From contig NMRB01001080.1 of NCBI GenBank assembly GCA_002633025.1, forward strand, positions 166,458 through 230,457: a stretch of DNA of 64,000 bases, in the 5' to 3' direction. This stretch comes from Notospermus geniculatus (Eukaryota; Nemertea; Pilidiophora; Heteronemertea; Lineidae). The notes beneath the pieces were generated by a model. It was not told the origin of the DNA, searched no databases, and saw only the letters and a list, made by a program, of their open reading frames with translations. This document shows positions 10,801-19,245 of the stretch, piece by piece. Within the stretch, counting starts at the first letter, position 1; each line of letters opens with the position of its first letter. The position numbers and the translations under genes were made by a program.

Positions 10801-13223
10801 TCCCTTGCTACAATTTCAATGAATTACATAATCAGTGGCAATTATGCAATGAGGTTAATGACAATTTAAGGCAATTCTCGCCCTTGTTCATCAAAGGCAC
10901 TTACAAGTAAATACATGTACTCGTTTGTTTTCATTTTTGCATTTTTTTGATGATACACTTGTGTCTTATAACATGCCTGACAAGTCATGCCAGTTACGTC
11001 ATAACAAGACGTGTTAAAATCACTTGAACTTAACAACAATCCACATTGGAAGTGCAGAAATGAAAGTTAAAACATGATCAAAAATGTGTTACTAGACTTT
11101 TTTCAAGCCCAAAACATTTCATCTACTGGATTTGAGCTTTGGTTTTGGCCACCTGGTGGCCAAGCGGAGAATTGAATCGGACCGAAAAGTGGTGTCATAG
11201 GTCATCTGACATGGGTGTATATGATGTACCAAGTTTCAAGTCAGTAGCCCAAGCAGTTACAAAACGCGTCACCAAATGACTAAATTTTGAACTTTGACCT
11301 CTGTGACCTTGAAAAGTCGGTCAAATCAAAAACCTCTTACTTATGTCATGCATCCTCATTAGAAGCACCAATGATAAAAATTTGGAGAGGATCCACTCAT
11401 TAGTTCATGAGTTATTGCACTTTTTGTGTTTTTGGTTTCCGCCACCTGGTGGCCCAGCTAAGAGTCAAATCGGACCGAAACTTGGGGTCATAGGTCATCT
11501 GACCTAGGGGTATACAGTAAACATCACATAAGTCGGATGCAAGTGGGCCAGCAAATTTTGTCTGACTTAGAGAAAATCTGCCTTATGTGTAAGTTGGATT
11601 TTCTCCGACTTACGTGTAAGTCAGATTTTTATCCGACTTAGACGTACAAGTCAGAGAAAATCTGACTTGCGCGACATTGGTAATGAACTCAGAATTTCCA
11701 AAAAGATCGGGACCATATTCATGGAGCACACTTAAGGCTACCTGCTCTTAGGGCCCTCTAAAACAACTGTGTTGGGAACAACAAAAATAGATTAAGAGGA
11801 CACTAAGAGTGTAGCTCTAAGTGTGCTTCATGAATAAAGCCCCTGCTTACTTGTCGATCTTGATGGCGCATTTTCTTCTCAGAAACACGACAGCTGATGG
11901 AAATTGCCGACTTATGCGATGTTTACTGTATATGTACCAAATTTCAGGCCAATAGCACCTGCGGTTACGAAACTTGCCACTTAAAGGCAAAATTTTGAAC
12001 TTTGACCTCTGTGACCTTGAAAAGTAGGTCCAACCAAAAACCCGTTATATATGTAATGTACCCTCATTAGATACACCTATAGCTGCGTTCACACTAGCGG
12101 TTTAATCCGGACTTAAACCATACTAACGCCTTGATTCGGAATAAGAGGTCACACTAGAAACCCTTTAGTTCGGATTAGATCCGCACTAACAAGTACGGTT
12201 GTTAATCCGTGCTAGCTAGTGCACACCACCTAATCCGCAACAACTTTGTAGTCTGAACAGTTTAATCCGAATCAGCGAAGTTGGGTCATTGGTTACCTGT
12301 TTGCCCTTTAGTTAATATTGCTGTTCATAGACGGCGCAGTTTAGTTCGGATTATGGTCTGAATTGGATTGTAACGCTAGTGTGAACTGACGGTTTTTAAT
12401 GCGCACTGACTAAACCGAATTCCGGAATGCGGACTTCGGTTTAAATCCGTATTGTGTGTGAACGTAGCATGTATGATAAAAATTTGGAGGTGATCCAGTC
12501 ATTAGTTCAGGAGTTATTGCACTTTTTGTCTTTTTGGTTTCCGCCACCTGGTGGCCAAGCTAAGAGTCGAATCGGACTGAAACTTGGTGTCATAGGTCAT
12601 CTGACCTAGGGGTATATATGTACCAAGTTTCAGATCAATAGCTCCAGCGGTTACGAAACGTGCCCTGCTAACGGAACACGACGACAGGCGCAGACCCATG
12701 ACAAGAGCTCACCCCAGGTGAGCTAATAAAATTAATCAAATAATTACAATTATTTTTATTTCTTCTTTCCGCCCTCTGGTCAAGGGTTTCCAGGAAAACC
12801 AAATGAAAAAATTATTTATTTTTTATTTTCCTCCCTCCTGCCAGGGGTTTCCAGGGAAAAAATCCGTAAACCAACAAATAAAATAACCGTGGCCTTTAAA
12901 GGCAGAAACTTACATCAAACTTCAAATTGGCCATATGTCCTAATATTTCTGTCCACCAGTGTACATTTATACATGTATAGCTGATATTCAAAATGAGAGG
13001 TTTTTCTGAGTGGTGAGTCACTCACTGGCCTAAAAGTCGCAGATAAAATTAAAATGGCAATATTAACATGACAAGCAACTAAGAAACGCACACTGCTCTT
13101 CCTTCATGTTGTAGTACTCTCTGTCGACTACAATGTCAGACTCCACCCTCATGAAGCTCAGCTCAAATGAATTCATGATCTCGATGTTCCGACCTTTCTG
13201 TTTACCAATCAGGGCACCAATCA
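1891..13223 (-). CDS. COPS6: COP9 signalosome subunit 6 (CSN6), partial gene
   Basis: CSN6 is the catalytically inactive MPN-domain subunit of the COP9 signalosome, which removes NEDD8 from cullins in nucleus and cytoplasm. Five minus-strand exons join in phase: 13092-13223, 9621-9709, 7953-8015, 3633-3680 and 1891-2199 (213 codons). Seen motifs include [58 protein letters not shown] and [16 protein letters not shown], all characteristic of CSN6. No JAMM metal-binding motif is seen, as expected for CSN6. The family is about 320 residues, so roughly 55 N-terminal residues (perhaps in the 13621-14291 gap) and about 50 C-terminal residues (probably off the left edge) are missing. The 132-nt exon ends at CAG T, with donor GTGCGT; this is the only join that keeps the next exon open. 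The 48-nt exon uses a weak donor (GTTCGT). Introns reach 5.8 kb and are full of nested repeats. Confidence 0.93.
2545..2705. repeat. MITE-like element, family A, copy 1
   Basis: Inverted ends are built from ggcaaaaccaggcgcttgtc on the left and a near complement (gacaagtgtctggttttacc) on the right. The interior contains gttgagaccaaat and ccattctctcctggtgtcat. Two more copies lie at about 32665-32860 and 36445-36640, both in or beside FARSA. No coding capacity is seen. It lies in a CSN6 intron. Confidence 0.6.
2710..3580. mobile_element. Palindromic DNA element with a second element nested inside
   Basis: The outer ends are long inverted repeats: tacagtaaaatcacctttta at 2710 and its complement ending at 3580, with arms of roughly 85 bp that include a ccctggtt...ggtatttgagggc block. 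Inside lies a separate element, about 2903-3373, with ends cacaatagccctgtttacac and gtgtaaccacagctattgtg and a GC-rich interior full of acccg/cgggt inversions. No transposase ORF is present, so both are non-autonomous. The site is the CSN6 intron between exons 3633-3680 and 1891-2199. Confidence 0.75.
4131..4428 (+). repeat. Minisatellite, ccatttcgccta unit
   Basis: About twenty direct copies of a 13 to 15 base unit, consensus ccatttcgcctaYWC, run from 4131 to 4428 with one longer spacer (about 4175-4215). Open reading frames through it are low-complexity shadows and not genes. It abuts the left end of the next inverted-repeat element at 4436. Confidence 0.85.
4436..5012. mobile_element. 577-bp MITE with tactgtaaaacggg ends
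   Basis: The left end tactgtaaaacgggaaattt and the right end aaatttcccgttttacagta are perfect 20-bp terminal inverted repeats, and the inversion continues through an internal ttttaattttgcggt motif. There is no open reading frame of note. A single n at 5014 touches the right end, so the true flanking base or bases are uncertain. Confidence 0.85.
5014..6038. other. Intron sequence without recognisable gene
   Basis: Non-coding interior of a CSN6 intron. It has a short GC-rich block at about 5393-5505 (ending gggggcctcccccag) that recurs in spirit near 50460-50490, and a fragment near 5700-5830 resembling 3730-3990. No exon, RNA gene or intact mobile element is seen. Confidence 0.4.
6039..6316. 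repeat. Truncated copy of the tacagtgagtacctg element
   Basis: This 278-bp block is a near-identical direct copy of 6929-7205. It starts with the terminal repeat tacagtgagtacctgattta but lacks the right terminal repeat, so it is a broken copy. It carries taggcctaggcctatgaaag and gttgttcaatgatcc-like text in the same order as the full copy. Confidence 0.8.
6711..6885. repeat. Interspersed repeat ending in gagctaa
   Basis: Shares gtcatctgacctaggggtat, ccagcggttacgaaac and the tail agctcaccccagtgagct with 12590-12727. The segment includes a (gacgacg)n stretch at about 6801-6835. A similar tail (gacgacgg repeats, then agctcacc...gagctaa) appears at 35029-35090 inside FARSA. It is non-coding and its superfamily is not clear to me. 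Confidence 0.65.
6929..7375. mobile_element. 447-bp MITE with tacagtgagtacctg ends
   Basis: The left end tacagtgagtacctgattta at 6929 is matched by its inverted complement taaatcaggtactcactgta ending at 7375, and the flanks supply a TA. The interior is non-coding. The nearby partial copy (6039-6316) shows it has been locally amplified or duplicated. Confidence 0.82.
7376..9620. other. CSN6 intron sequence around the 63-nt exon
   Basis: Apart from the CSN6 exon at 7953-8015 this is non-coding. From about 8084 to 8290 there is a repeat built of taagtcgtca units (for example cattagtcgtcacc), and 8690-8730 holds a small run of tctcacgca/actcccgca repeats. Neither has clear termini. No other gene is seen. 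Confidence 0.45.
9710..11132. other. Intron sequence, one partial repeat
   Basis: AT-rich CSN6 intron. At 9913-10080 a sequence beginning gctgtgttcacactaga resembles one end of the element at 12081-12468 and is probably a diverged or truncated relative. Nothing else recognisable was found up to 11132. Confidence 0.4.
11513..11930. mobile_element. Nested MITE pair (tacagtaaacatc outer, ttcatg inner)
   Basis: Outer ends are tacagtaaacatcacataag and its near-complement cttatgcgatgtttactgta, flanked by TA. The interior is dominated by inverted aagtcagatttt/gacttacgtg words. At about 11709-11843 an inner element has the ends gggaccatattcatgg and cttcatgaataaagcccc, the same end type (ggccc-atattcat) as 35345-35446. 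The order of insertion is therefore 310-bp repeat, then outer MITE, then inner MITE. Confidence 0.75.
12081..12468. mobile_element. MITE with agctgcgttcacac ends
   Basis: Left end agctgcgttcacacta at 12081 and right end gtgtgtgaacgtagca at about 12468 are inverted copies. The interior consists of repeated taatccg/cggatta words in both directions, a foldback structure. It interrupts the 310-bp repeat between cattagatacacctat and atgataaaaatttgg, which are contiguous in the undisturbed copy near 11360-11385. Confidence 0.75.
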
Positions 13224-13498
13224 CTGCAAAATGAAAGATTTTATCAACACTGAAAAACTTCGCTTCGTCGTATTGACTAATATGGTTAGTCATTGTATTT
13301 TTACGAACTAAATATGAAAAGTTAGTCACTTTTGAGTAACCCACATTAGTCTACATGTACGGCAGCCGTACCCATAATCCCATCGGCTAAGGTAGGGCAT
13401 CGTTTTTTGCACATGTGCAGCAACTTGCATTTCCGTCATTACCGTAGTAGGCCTACGCAAAACAACGAACTGTGATTTAAAACAATGGCGGCCCAGGG

Positions 13499-13620
13499 TT
13501 TCCTCTTCCATTACTTTTTTTAGCCAAAGTAAAGAAAATCCCTATTGTTCAATAATGTTAAACAGCGTGTTCAATGGGGATTTTCTTTACTGTGACTAAA
13601 AAACGTAATGGAAGAGGAAA
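13499..13620. repeat. Hairpin repeat at the edge of an assembly gap
   Basis: Arms of about 45 bp beginning tttcctcttccattac and ending gtaatggaagaggaaa face each other across a loop of about 35 bp. The right arm stops exactly where the N run begins, so the structure may continue or may have broken the assembly. Confidence 0.7.
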
Positions 13621-14291
13621 NNNNNNNNNNNNNNNNNNNNNNNNNNNNNNNNNNNNNNNNNNNNNNNNNNNNNNNNNNNNNNNNNNNNNNNNNNNNNNNN
13701 NNNNNNNNNNNNNNNNNNNNNNNNNNNNNNNNNNNNNNNNNNNNNNNNNNNNNNNNNNNNNNNNNNNNNNNNNNNNNNNNNNNNNNNNNNNNNNNNNNNN
13801 NNNNNNNNNNNNNNNNNNNNNNNNNNNNNNNNNNNNNNNNNNNNNNNNNNNNNNNNNNNNNNNNNNNNNNNNNNNNNNNNNNNNNNNNNNNNNNNNNNNN
13901 NNNNNNNNNNNNNNNNNNNNNNNNNNNNNNNNNNNNNNNNNNNNNNNNNNNNNNNNNNNNNNNNNNNNNNNNNNNNNNNNNNNNNNNNNNNNNNNNNNNN
14001 NNNNNNNNNNNNNNNNNNNNNNNNNNNNNNNNNNNNNNNNNNNNNNNNNNNNNNNNNNNNNNNNNNNNNNNNNNNNNNNNNNNNNNNNNNNNNNNNNNNN
14101 NNNNNNNNNNNNNNNNNNNNNNNNNNNNNNNNNNNNNNNNNNNNNNNNNNNNNNNNNNNNNNNNNNNNNNNNNNNNNNNNNNNNNNNNNNNNNNNNNNNN
14201 NNNNNNNNNNNNNNNNNNNNNNNNNNNNNNNNNNNNNNNNNNNNNNNNNNNNNNNNNNNNNNNNNNNNNNNNNNNNNNNNNNNNNNNNNNN
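13621..14291. other. Assembly gap (671 N)
   Basis: Unknown bases. Given the orientation of CSN6, its first coding exon or exons could lie here or further right. Open frames through the N run are meaningless. Confidence 0.99.
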
Positions 14292-14445
14292 GGGGAGGGG
14301 AGGGTCACGATTAGGGTTTGAACGTGTCAGTATTATTTAGGCCTGGTATTATTTACCGTACTGATTGTAGGCCTAATGCTCAAACGGAATCATTTTTATT
14401 GCCACTCGTCGTGACTCGATCTGGCAAGATATGACTCGGGTCATG

Positions 14446-14928
14446 CTAATTACCGTCCTCCACCGTCCGCCACCCCTTTTATACTGTTATTGTACAGTCT
14501 TCCACCTCAATGTTTATTTAAAACATCTTTTTCTTTATATTATATTTCTCTCAAAAAATAATGTAAACCGCATCACTATCAGAATCGCTGACAATATTCT
14601 GTTTTTTGTCATCGTCCACCACCACGATTCTTTAATCAGCGCCACCCTCGGACGCCCATGGAACCAGGTTTGATGGCAATGTAGTTCTTGAACTCACCGC
14701 CCGATGGTGGTGCTGACTGACGAATCGTGGTGGTGGACGATGACAAAAAAACAGAAAATTGTGTGATACTGTCAGCGATTCTGATGCGGTTTACATTATT
14801 TTTGATAGAGAGATAGGCCTAAAGAAAAAGATGTTTTAAATAAATACTGAGGTGGAAGACTGTACAATAACAGTAGGCCTACAATACAAAAAGGGTGGTG
14901 GACGGTGGTGGACGGTAATAATAGCACG
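14446..14928. repeat. Long foldback repeat, two approx. 200-bp arms
   Basis: The left arm at about 14446-14647 and the right arm at about 14706-14928 are imperfect inverted copies over their whole length (for example acagtcttccacctca and tgaggtggaagactgt; gtcatcgtccaccacc and its complement). The spacer is only about 60 bp. There are small differences between arms (taggcct insertions in the right arm). No transposase is present. Confidence 0.85.
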
Positions 14929-17900
14929 ACTGATATGACTCAATCATGTCAATGGGATGGGGACATGCAATCAGTGGCAATTATTGGCAATTGTGACCCA
15001 ATCGAGCGATATGTCCCAAGTTAAGTTGGCGATTGTGCCCGATCGGGCCTAAAGTCGTAGGCCTAGCCTAGGCCTAGGCCTACCGGTAGCTGCTAACCTA
15101 CTTTAGCCTAAAGGCCTACGGTAGGCCTAAGGCATAGGGTAAATTCGCCAATTCTCGGCTACCCCGTCAATCTCGGTGCTCCTGCACCGCCGTGCATGTA
15201 CCAGCAGAGCTGAAGTAAAATTCCAGGCCTTTATATTCCCTAATTTGGGCTATTTCTGTTACGGTGGAATGGGGCCAAAGAGGATAAAAGACGCCATTTC
15301 CAGGCATCTGAGATTCCCATTTAAATGTAAAACGAGACTCAAATTTGGGTGCACTTAATTTGGGCTCCGACGTTAAACGTCGTTAATTTGGGGTAATATA
15401 AAGGCCTGAATTCATAGCAAAGAGCTTGATCCTGAGGAGCCTGGGGACGAGTTTCAAGTGGGAACATGAATAATCAATGAAACTGTAGCCATTTGAATGC
15501 AGCTCGCCTGAATATACCGGTTCTCGGCATATCCACACCAATTCTTGGCCGCCGATACATACCAGTTCTCGGCCACCAAATATAATTGACAGGAGCCGAT
15601 CAGCCAATAGGAACAGAGCATGCCAGTCACGTCACCTCACTCCAATTACTGGGAAATAACCACGTGTTTTCGGAGGCCAGTGAGGAAATTCGGTTGCGGG
15701 CCAGTATTTTTCATCTCAAATTATGCTCTACTTTATTAAAACACTGCAAGATTCTTTGAAATTCAACTTTTATTCATCTAAGGCCACATAAAATTAATAA
15801 ATAGATTCTCATCACTAGGATTTCAAAAATTTGGCAGGGAGGCGAATTTATATTTTATATTTTATATTTTTTTATACATGAATTAGAACAGTTTCCACAT
15901 GCTTCCATGGCGGGGCCAAGGCCTGCCTGCAAAACCTGACTGGAGGCTGCATGCATAGAGAAACAGGAAGCAACTATTAGTACTGCCTGCTGTTCACAAG
16001 TGGCACACACAATCAATATTGATGATCCTTGTGAAAGCAGATGATCAAAAATGGAGAAAAAACACAGTTTTGGAAGAAATATAAAATATTTAAAAAAATT
16101 GGGACGGAGGCAAAAATCGGGGCGGGAGGTGATGAGAACCTATTTATTAATTTTATATGGCCTAAAATGATGCGTCAGCAACGGTACTGGTGTTAATAGG
16201 TATGTGACGATCTCGCGATTCACCGGCCGCCATATTGGCTCCAGAGCCGTTGCTGAGCTTTGGCGACTAGGACGGGAGATACCCTCAAATAAATGCTTCG
16301 CATTGGTCAGTGGGGCGGAATTCCGACTAGTCACGCCAGTGACGTACAGGGGAAGCCCCCTAGAAAGCCTCGTTTTCGTATTTTTCGTGGCCGATTTCCC
16401 GAAGTGTGTGAGCTCGACGCCCGAAGTTTTTGGTCATCAAAGTCATGATTTGTTTTGCTGAAGATGAGTAAAGGCTATCTCCACAATACAATAAACAGTT
16501 ATTGTAGATACTAGACTACCACTATGCGAAATATCAAGTGAATTGAATGGTCATAACATGATTTTCTGTCGTCATCAAATTTCCGTGTCTGACCTGAAAG
16601 TTCCAATTCAAGCGGGAATTTACACAGTCTCATCAGCATAGCGTTTTGGCAAAACAAAGCGTCATTTTAACGCTTTCACATTTGATACATAAATTAATTA
16701 TGATGTTTATTACACAATAGTGTTGTATTTTGTAAATAATATGTTTTTATGAAGCGGATGATTGAGGATTTTGTGTGCCAATAATTAATTGGTTTTAATT
16801 ACATTATTAATACAGTATTTGATGTTTTCTCAACTGGGATGCAAAAAAATGTATGATTCTTGAAGGTTTCATGTTGTCAAGGTAATTGTTTTTAACGAAA
16901 TGAGCACTTTCAGCTATACTAATTAGGTAATTAGTGGTTAATTAGTGGTTAATTATCACTGACTACTTATGTATAGATCTGACTGTTTTTGGTGATAACA
17001 GGTAGAGGGTTATGCAAGGAGTATTTACTGAAAATTTCAAGGCAATAGCCCCATAGATAAAAAAGTTACACAAAAAAATGTGAATAAATTCACTCTGTTT
17101 TCGGTCACATCTTTTGTTCTAGTTTCTATAGAAAACAAAGGACAAAAGTGGACGTTTTGCAAATTTCAAAATGCTGTATCTTTCTTAATACTCAACCTAT
17201 ACATGATCTTGGTATCATTTTAAAAGGTTTTTCAAGCTCTTTCCTGCTGTGCTATTTGTTTTGACATTTTCCCATTTTGAAAATTTTGTTCACATACCTA
17301 ACCTATTAATGGTACTGTCACACCTTGCCGGATAGCATTAACGGACGTCTGACGGAGCAAAAGAAAATTATCCGGTGGTGACAGTCGTCTCCGTTGCCAT
17401 GATAAACAATATGGCTGCCTTGGACTTGTGTCCGAGGTGAAATGCGCCGCCCAGTGGCAGATAAGCAGTTCGCCTCAGGTCGTTCCGAATGTCATTGTCA
17501 GTGTTGAAATTCGGAGATATGTGACGTCATCTAAAATGCAATTTTTCTGACGTCATCATATTTGCGCTAGTGGCGGACGTTCGTCCACACTGATGGGGAA
17601 GATGTAACAAATCGCCACTGTGGAAATAACGAAACACCAATCTTTGTTTTCCAATGAAAAATGGAGGTAGAACATCGGGTGAGATGTGGAATATTACTAT
17701 TCTGGTCGATAGATGTGGTTAGAATACTCCTAGGCGCTATAATTGCCTATTGGCCATGTCTAAGGGTTTTTTTGACCAGAGACCAGGTCGTCGACGACGC
17801 CGCAGTCGCTGTCCATTTGTATGGGCGGTTATATCCGCAAAAAAGCGAGGGATTTTAAAAAACTTCCCGTGCTTGGATTAGAGAAATGCTAGTACTAGAT

Positions 17901-18502
17901 ACGCCGCCAATAACTCAAATTCAAAAGCTGTAGAGAGCACTTACTTTTGCTTTCATACATGCCATTATTAGGCCTAGGCCTAGGTAGGTACTTGCACATT
18001 TCCCAATTCGCTGTACATCGTTAGGTCATTGGAAAACTGTGACCGGCGCGCAGGAGCCCTGAAAACGGGACATCGAAATCCGCCCCCTATTGATTGGTGC
18101 TGATACTAGGCGGCTAGTTCCCTATCCAATTTTCGTGCGCGGTGTTCAAGCTTTTGATTGGTCCATGTTTCATCAAAATCGGTCAATATTTCGCATTTCT
18201 AGGCAAAAGTGACAAAAGAGGACTTTTCGATCAATAAGTACGGTAAGTTCGGAACCCGAAACACCCTTAAAAATACCCTGAACATCTTCTAAATAATCTA
18301 GTTTAACTTAGTTTGAAGTTTCATCTCAGTTGGAATTGCCGTTGATATCGTAATGGCCGCCGTGGTTACGGAGACTGGTGCCTGGCCTTCAGAATTTTCA
18401 CGAAGCATCCCGATTTTCTGATGACAAAAGCAACATTATAATTGCCCCATCAGCCCAAAATACCTACTCAGTTAGGAAGAATAACATCTTTTCTAACAAA
18501 TT
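14929..18502. other. Non-coding region upstream of the mobile-element ORF
   Basis: Holds a dense taggcctaggcc cluster at 15057-15130 and AT-rich tracts at about 15840-15880. No exon passed a splice and frame test. A minus-strand ATG in cat-like context at 16235 (gccgccatattgg) could start a short frame, but it has no supported donor. The segment 17000-17330 (ttcaaggcaatagccccata...) has the look of an ancient repeat; I could not identify it. Confidence 0.4.
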
Positions 18503-18815
18503 GATGTGGAATATTGAATTATTTTATGGTTTTAATGAGCGGATTGAGTGGATTTTAGATCAATGTCGACGGCCTATTTTCATGGATATATAATAAGAGT
18601 TGCGTGACGTCATCACAGCGAGCCCGCTGATTGGTGTGACGTCACTCGCATTGCGCGTGGAGTGATCACGTGATCAGTATAGCGCTTTGTGATTGGTTAG
18701 GGCTGTATGGATGTTTGTAAACAGATGCACATGGCTACTTGTGCCATGTGTTTTTGGAGGGTTTGGGGGATAATTTAGTGTTCTTGAAGTAATTAACAGA
18801 TTTTGGCCTAAATTT
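18503..18815 (+). promoter_or_regulatory. Promoter-like block A, copy 1
   Basis: A 313-bp block almost identical to 18908-19220 (about four differences). It has two TGACGTCA (CRE) palindromes at 18605-18612 and 18637-18644, inverted CCAAT boxes (ctgattggtg, gtgattggtt) and the palindrome gatcacgtgatc at 18664-18675. These are typical of an animal core or proximal promoter. In the second copy the block leads directly into the long ORF, so I infer that it is the ORF's promoter and 5' leader. Copy 1 drives nothing obvious. Confidence 0.6.
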
Positions 18816-18907
18816 GCATCCAAGATGAGAGCGATTCGTAACCAAAGGGATAAGAAGATTGCAGAAGCCAAACAAAACCGTGTGAAAGATAAAGTACAAC
18901 AATCTGA
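18816..18907 (+). pseudogene. 92-bp fragment of the downstream ORF
   Basis: Identical over all 92 bases to 21658-21749, that is, codons 805 to 835 of the 959-codon ORF. It is wedged exactly between the two copies of the promoter-like block. It is either the relic of an internally deleted copy of the element, or a templated insertion made when the block was duplicated. The lack of any mismatch means that the event is recent. Confidence 0.9.
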
Positions 18908-19220
18908 GATGTGGAATATTGAATTATTTTATGGTTTTAATGAGCGGATTGAGTGGATTTTAGATCAATGTCGACGGCCTATTTTCATGGATATATAATG
19001 AGAGTTGCGTGACGTCATCACAGCGAGCCCGCTGATTGGTGTGACGTCACTCGCATTGCGCGTGGAGTGATCACGTGATCAGAATAGCGCTTTGTGATTG
19101 GTTAGGGCTGTATGGATGTTTGTAAACAGATGCACATGGCTACTTGTGCCATGTGTTTTTGGAGGATTTGGGGGATAATTTAGTGTTCTTGAAGTAATTA
19201 ACAGATTTTGGCCCAAATTT
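18908..19220 (+). promoter_or_regulatory. Promoter-like block A, copy 2, of the long ORF
   Basis: Same content as copy 1, with CRE palindromes at 19010-19017 and 19042-19049. It is followed by a pyrimidine tract and cag (tctttttttcag, ending 19231) and then ccaaaATGG at the ORF start. The tract reads as a 3' splice site, so a 5'-leader intron is possible. Whether transcription starts in the block is an inference. Confidence 0.55.
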
Positions 19221-19245
19221 CTTTTTTTCAGATTGTGACTCCAAA

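Larger units (their letters stand above)
11133..12727. repeat. Array of an approx. 310-bp repeat, invaded by three MITEs
   Basis: Three direct units are marked by ccacctggtggcc at about 11149, 11443 and 12543, each followed by aatcgga, gtcataggtcatctgac and ggtta(c)gaaac or ttacaaaac. The last unit ends gagctcaccccaggtgagct. The second unit is split by an element at 11513-11930, which itself contains another at 11709-11843. A separate element sits at 12081-12468. A shorter relative is at 6711-6885. The units carry no coding sequence. Confidence 0.75.

Noticed and set aside
13571-14321. Open frames of about 240 codons on both strands
   Set aside because: Almost entirely N bases of the assembly gap.
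16204-16461. 85-codon plus-strand ORF and minus-strand ATG at 16235 as CSN6 exon 1
   Set aside because: No splice donor in the right phase and no similarity to the CSN6 N terminus could be shown.
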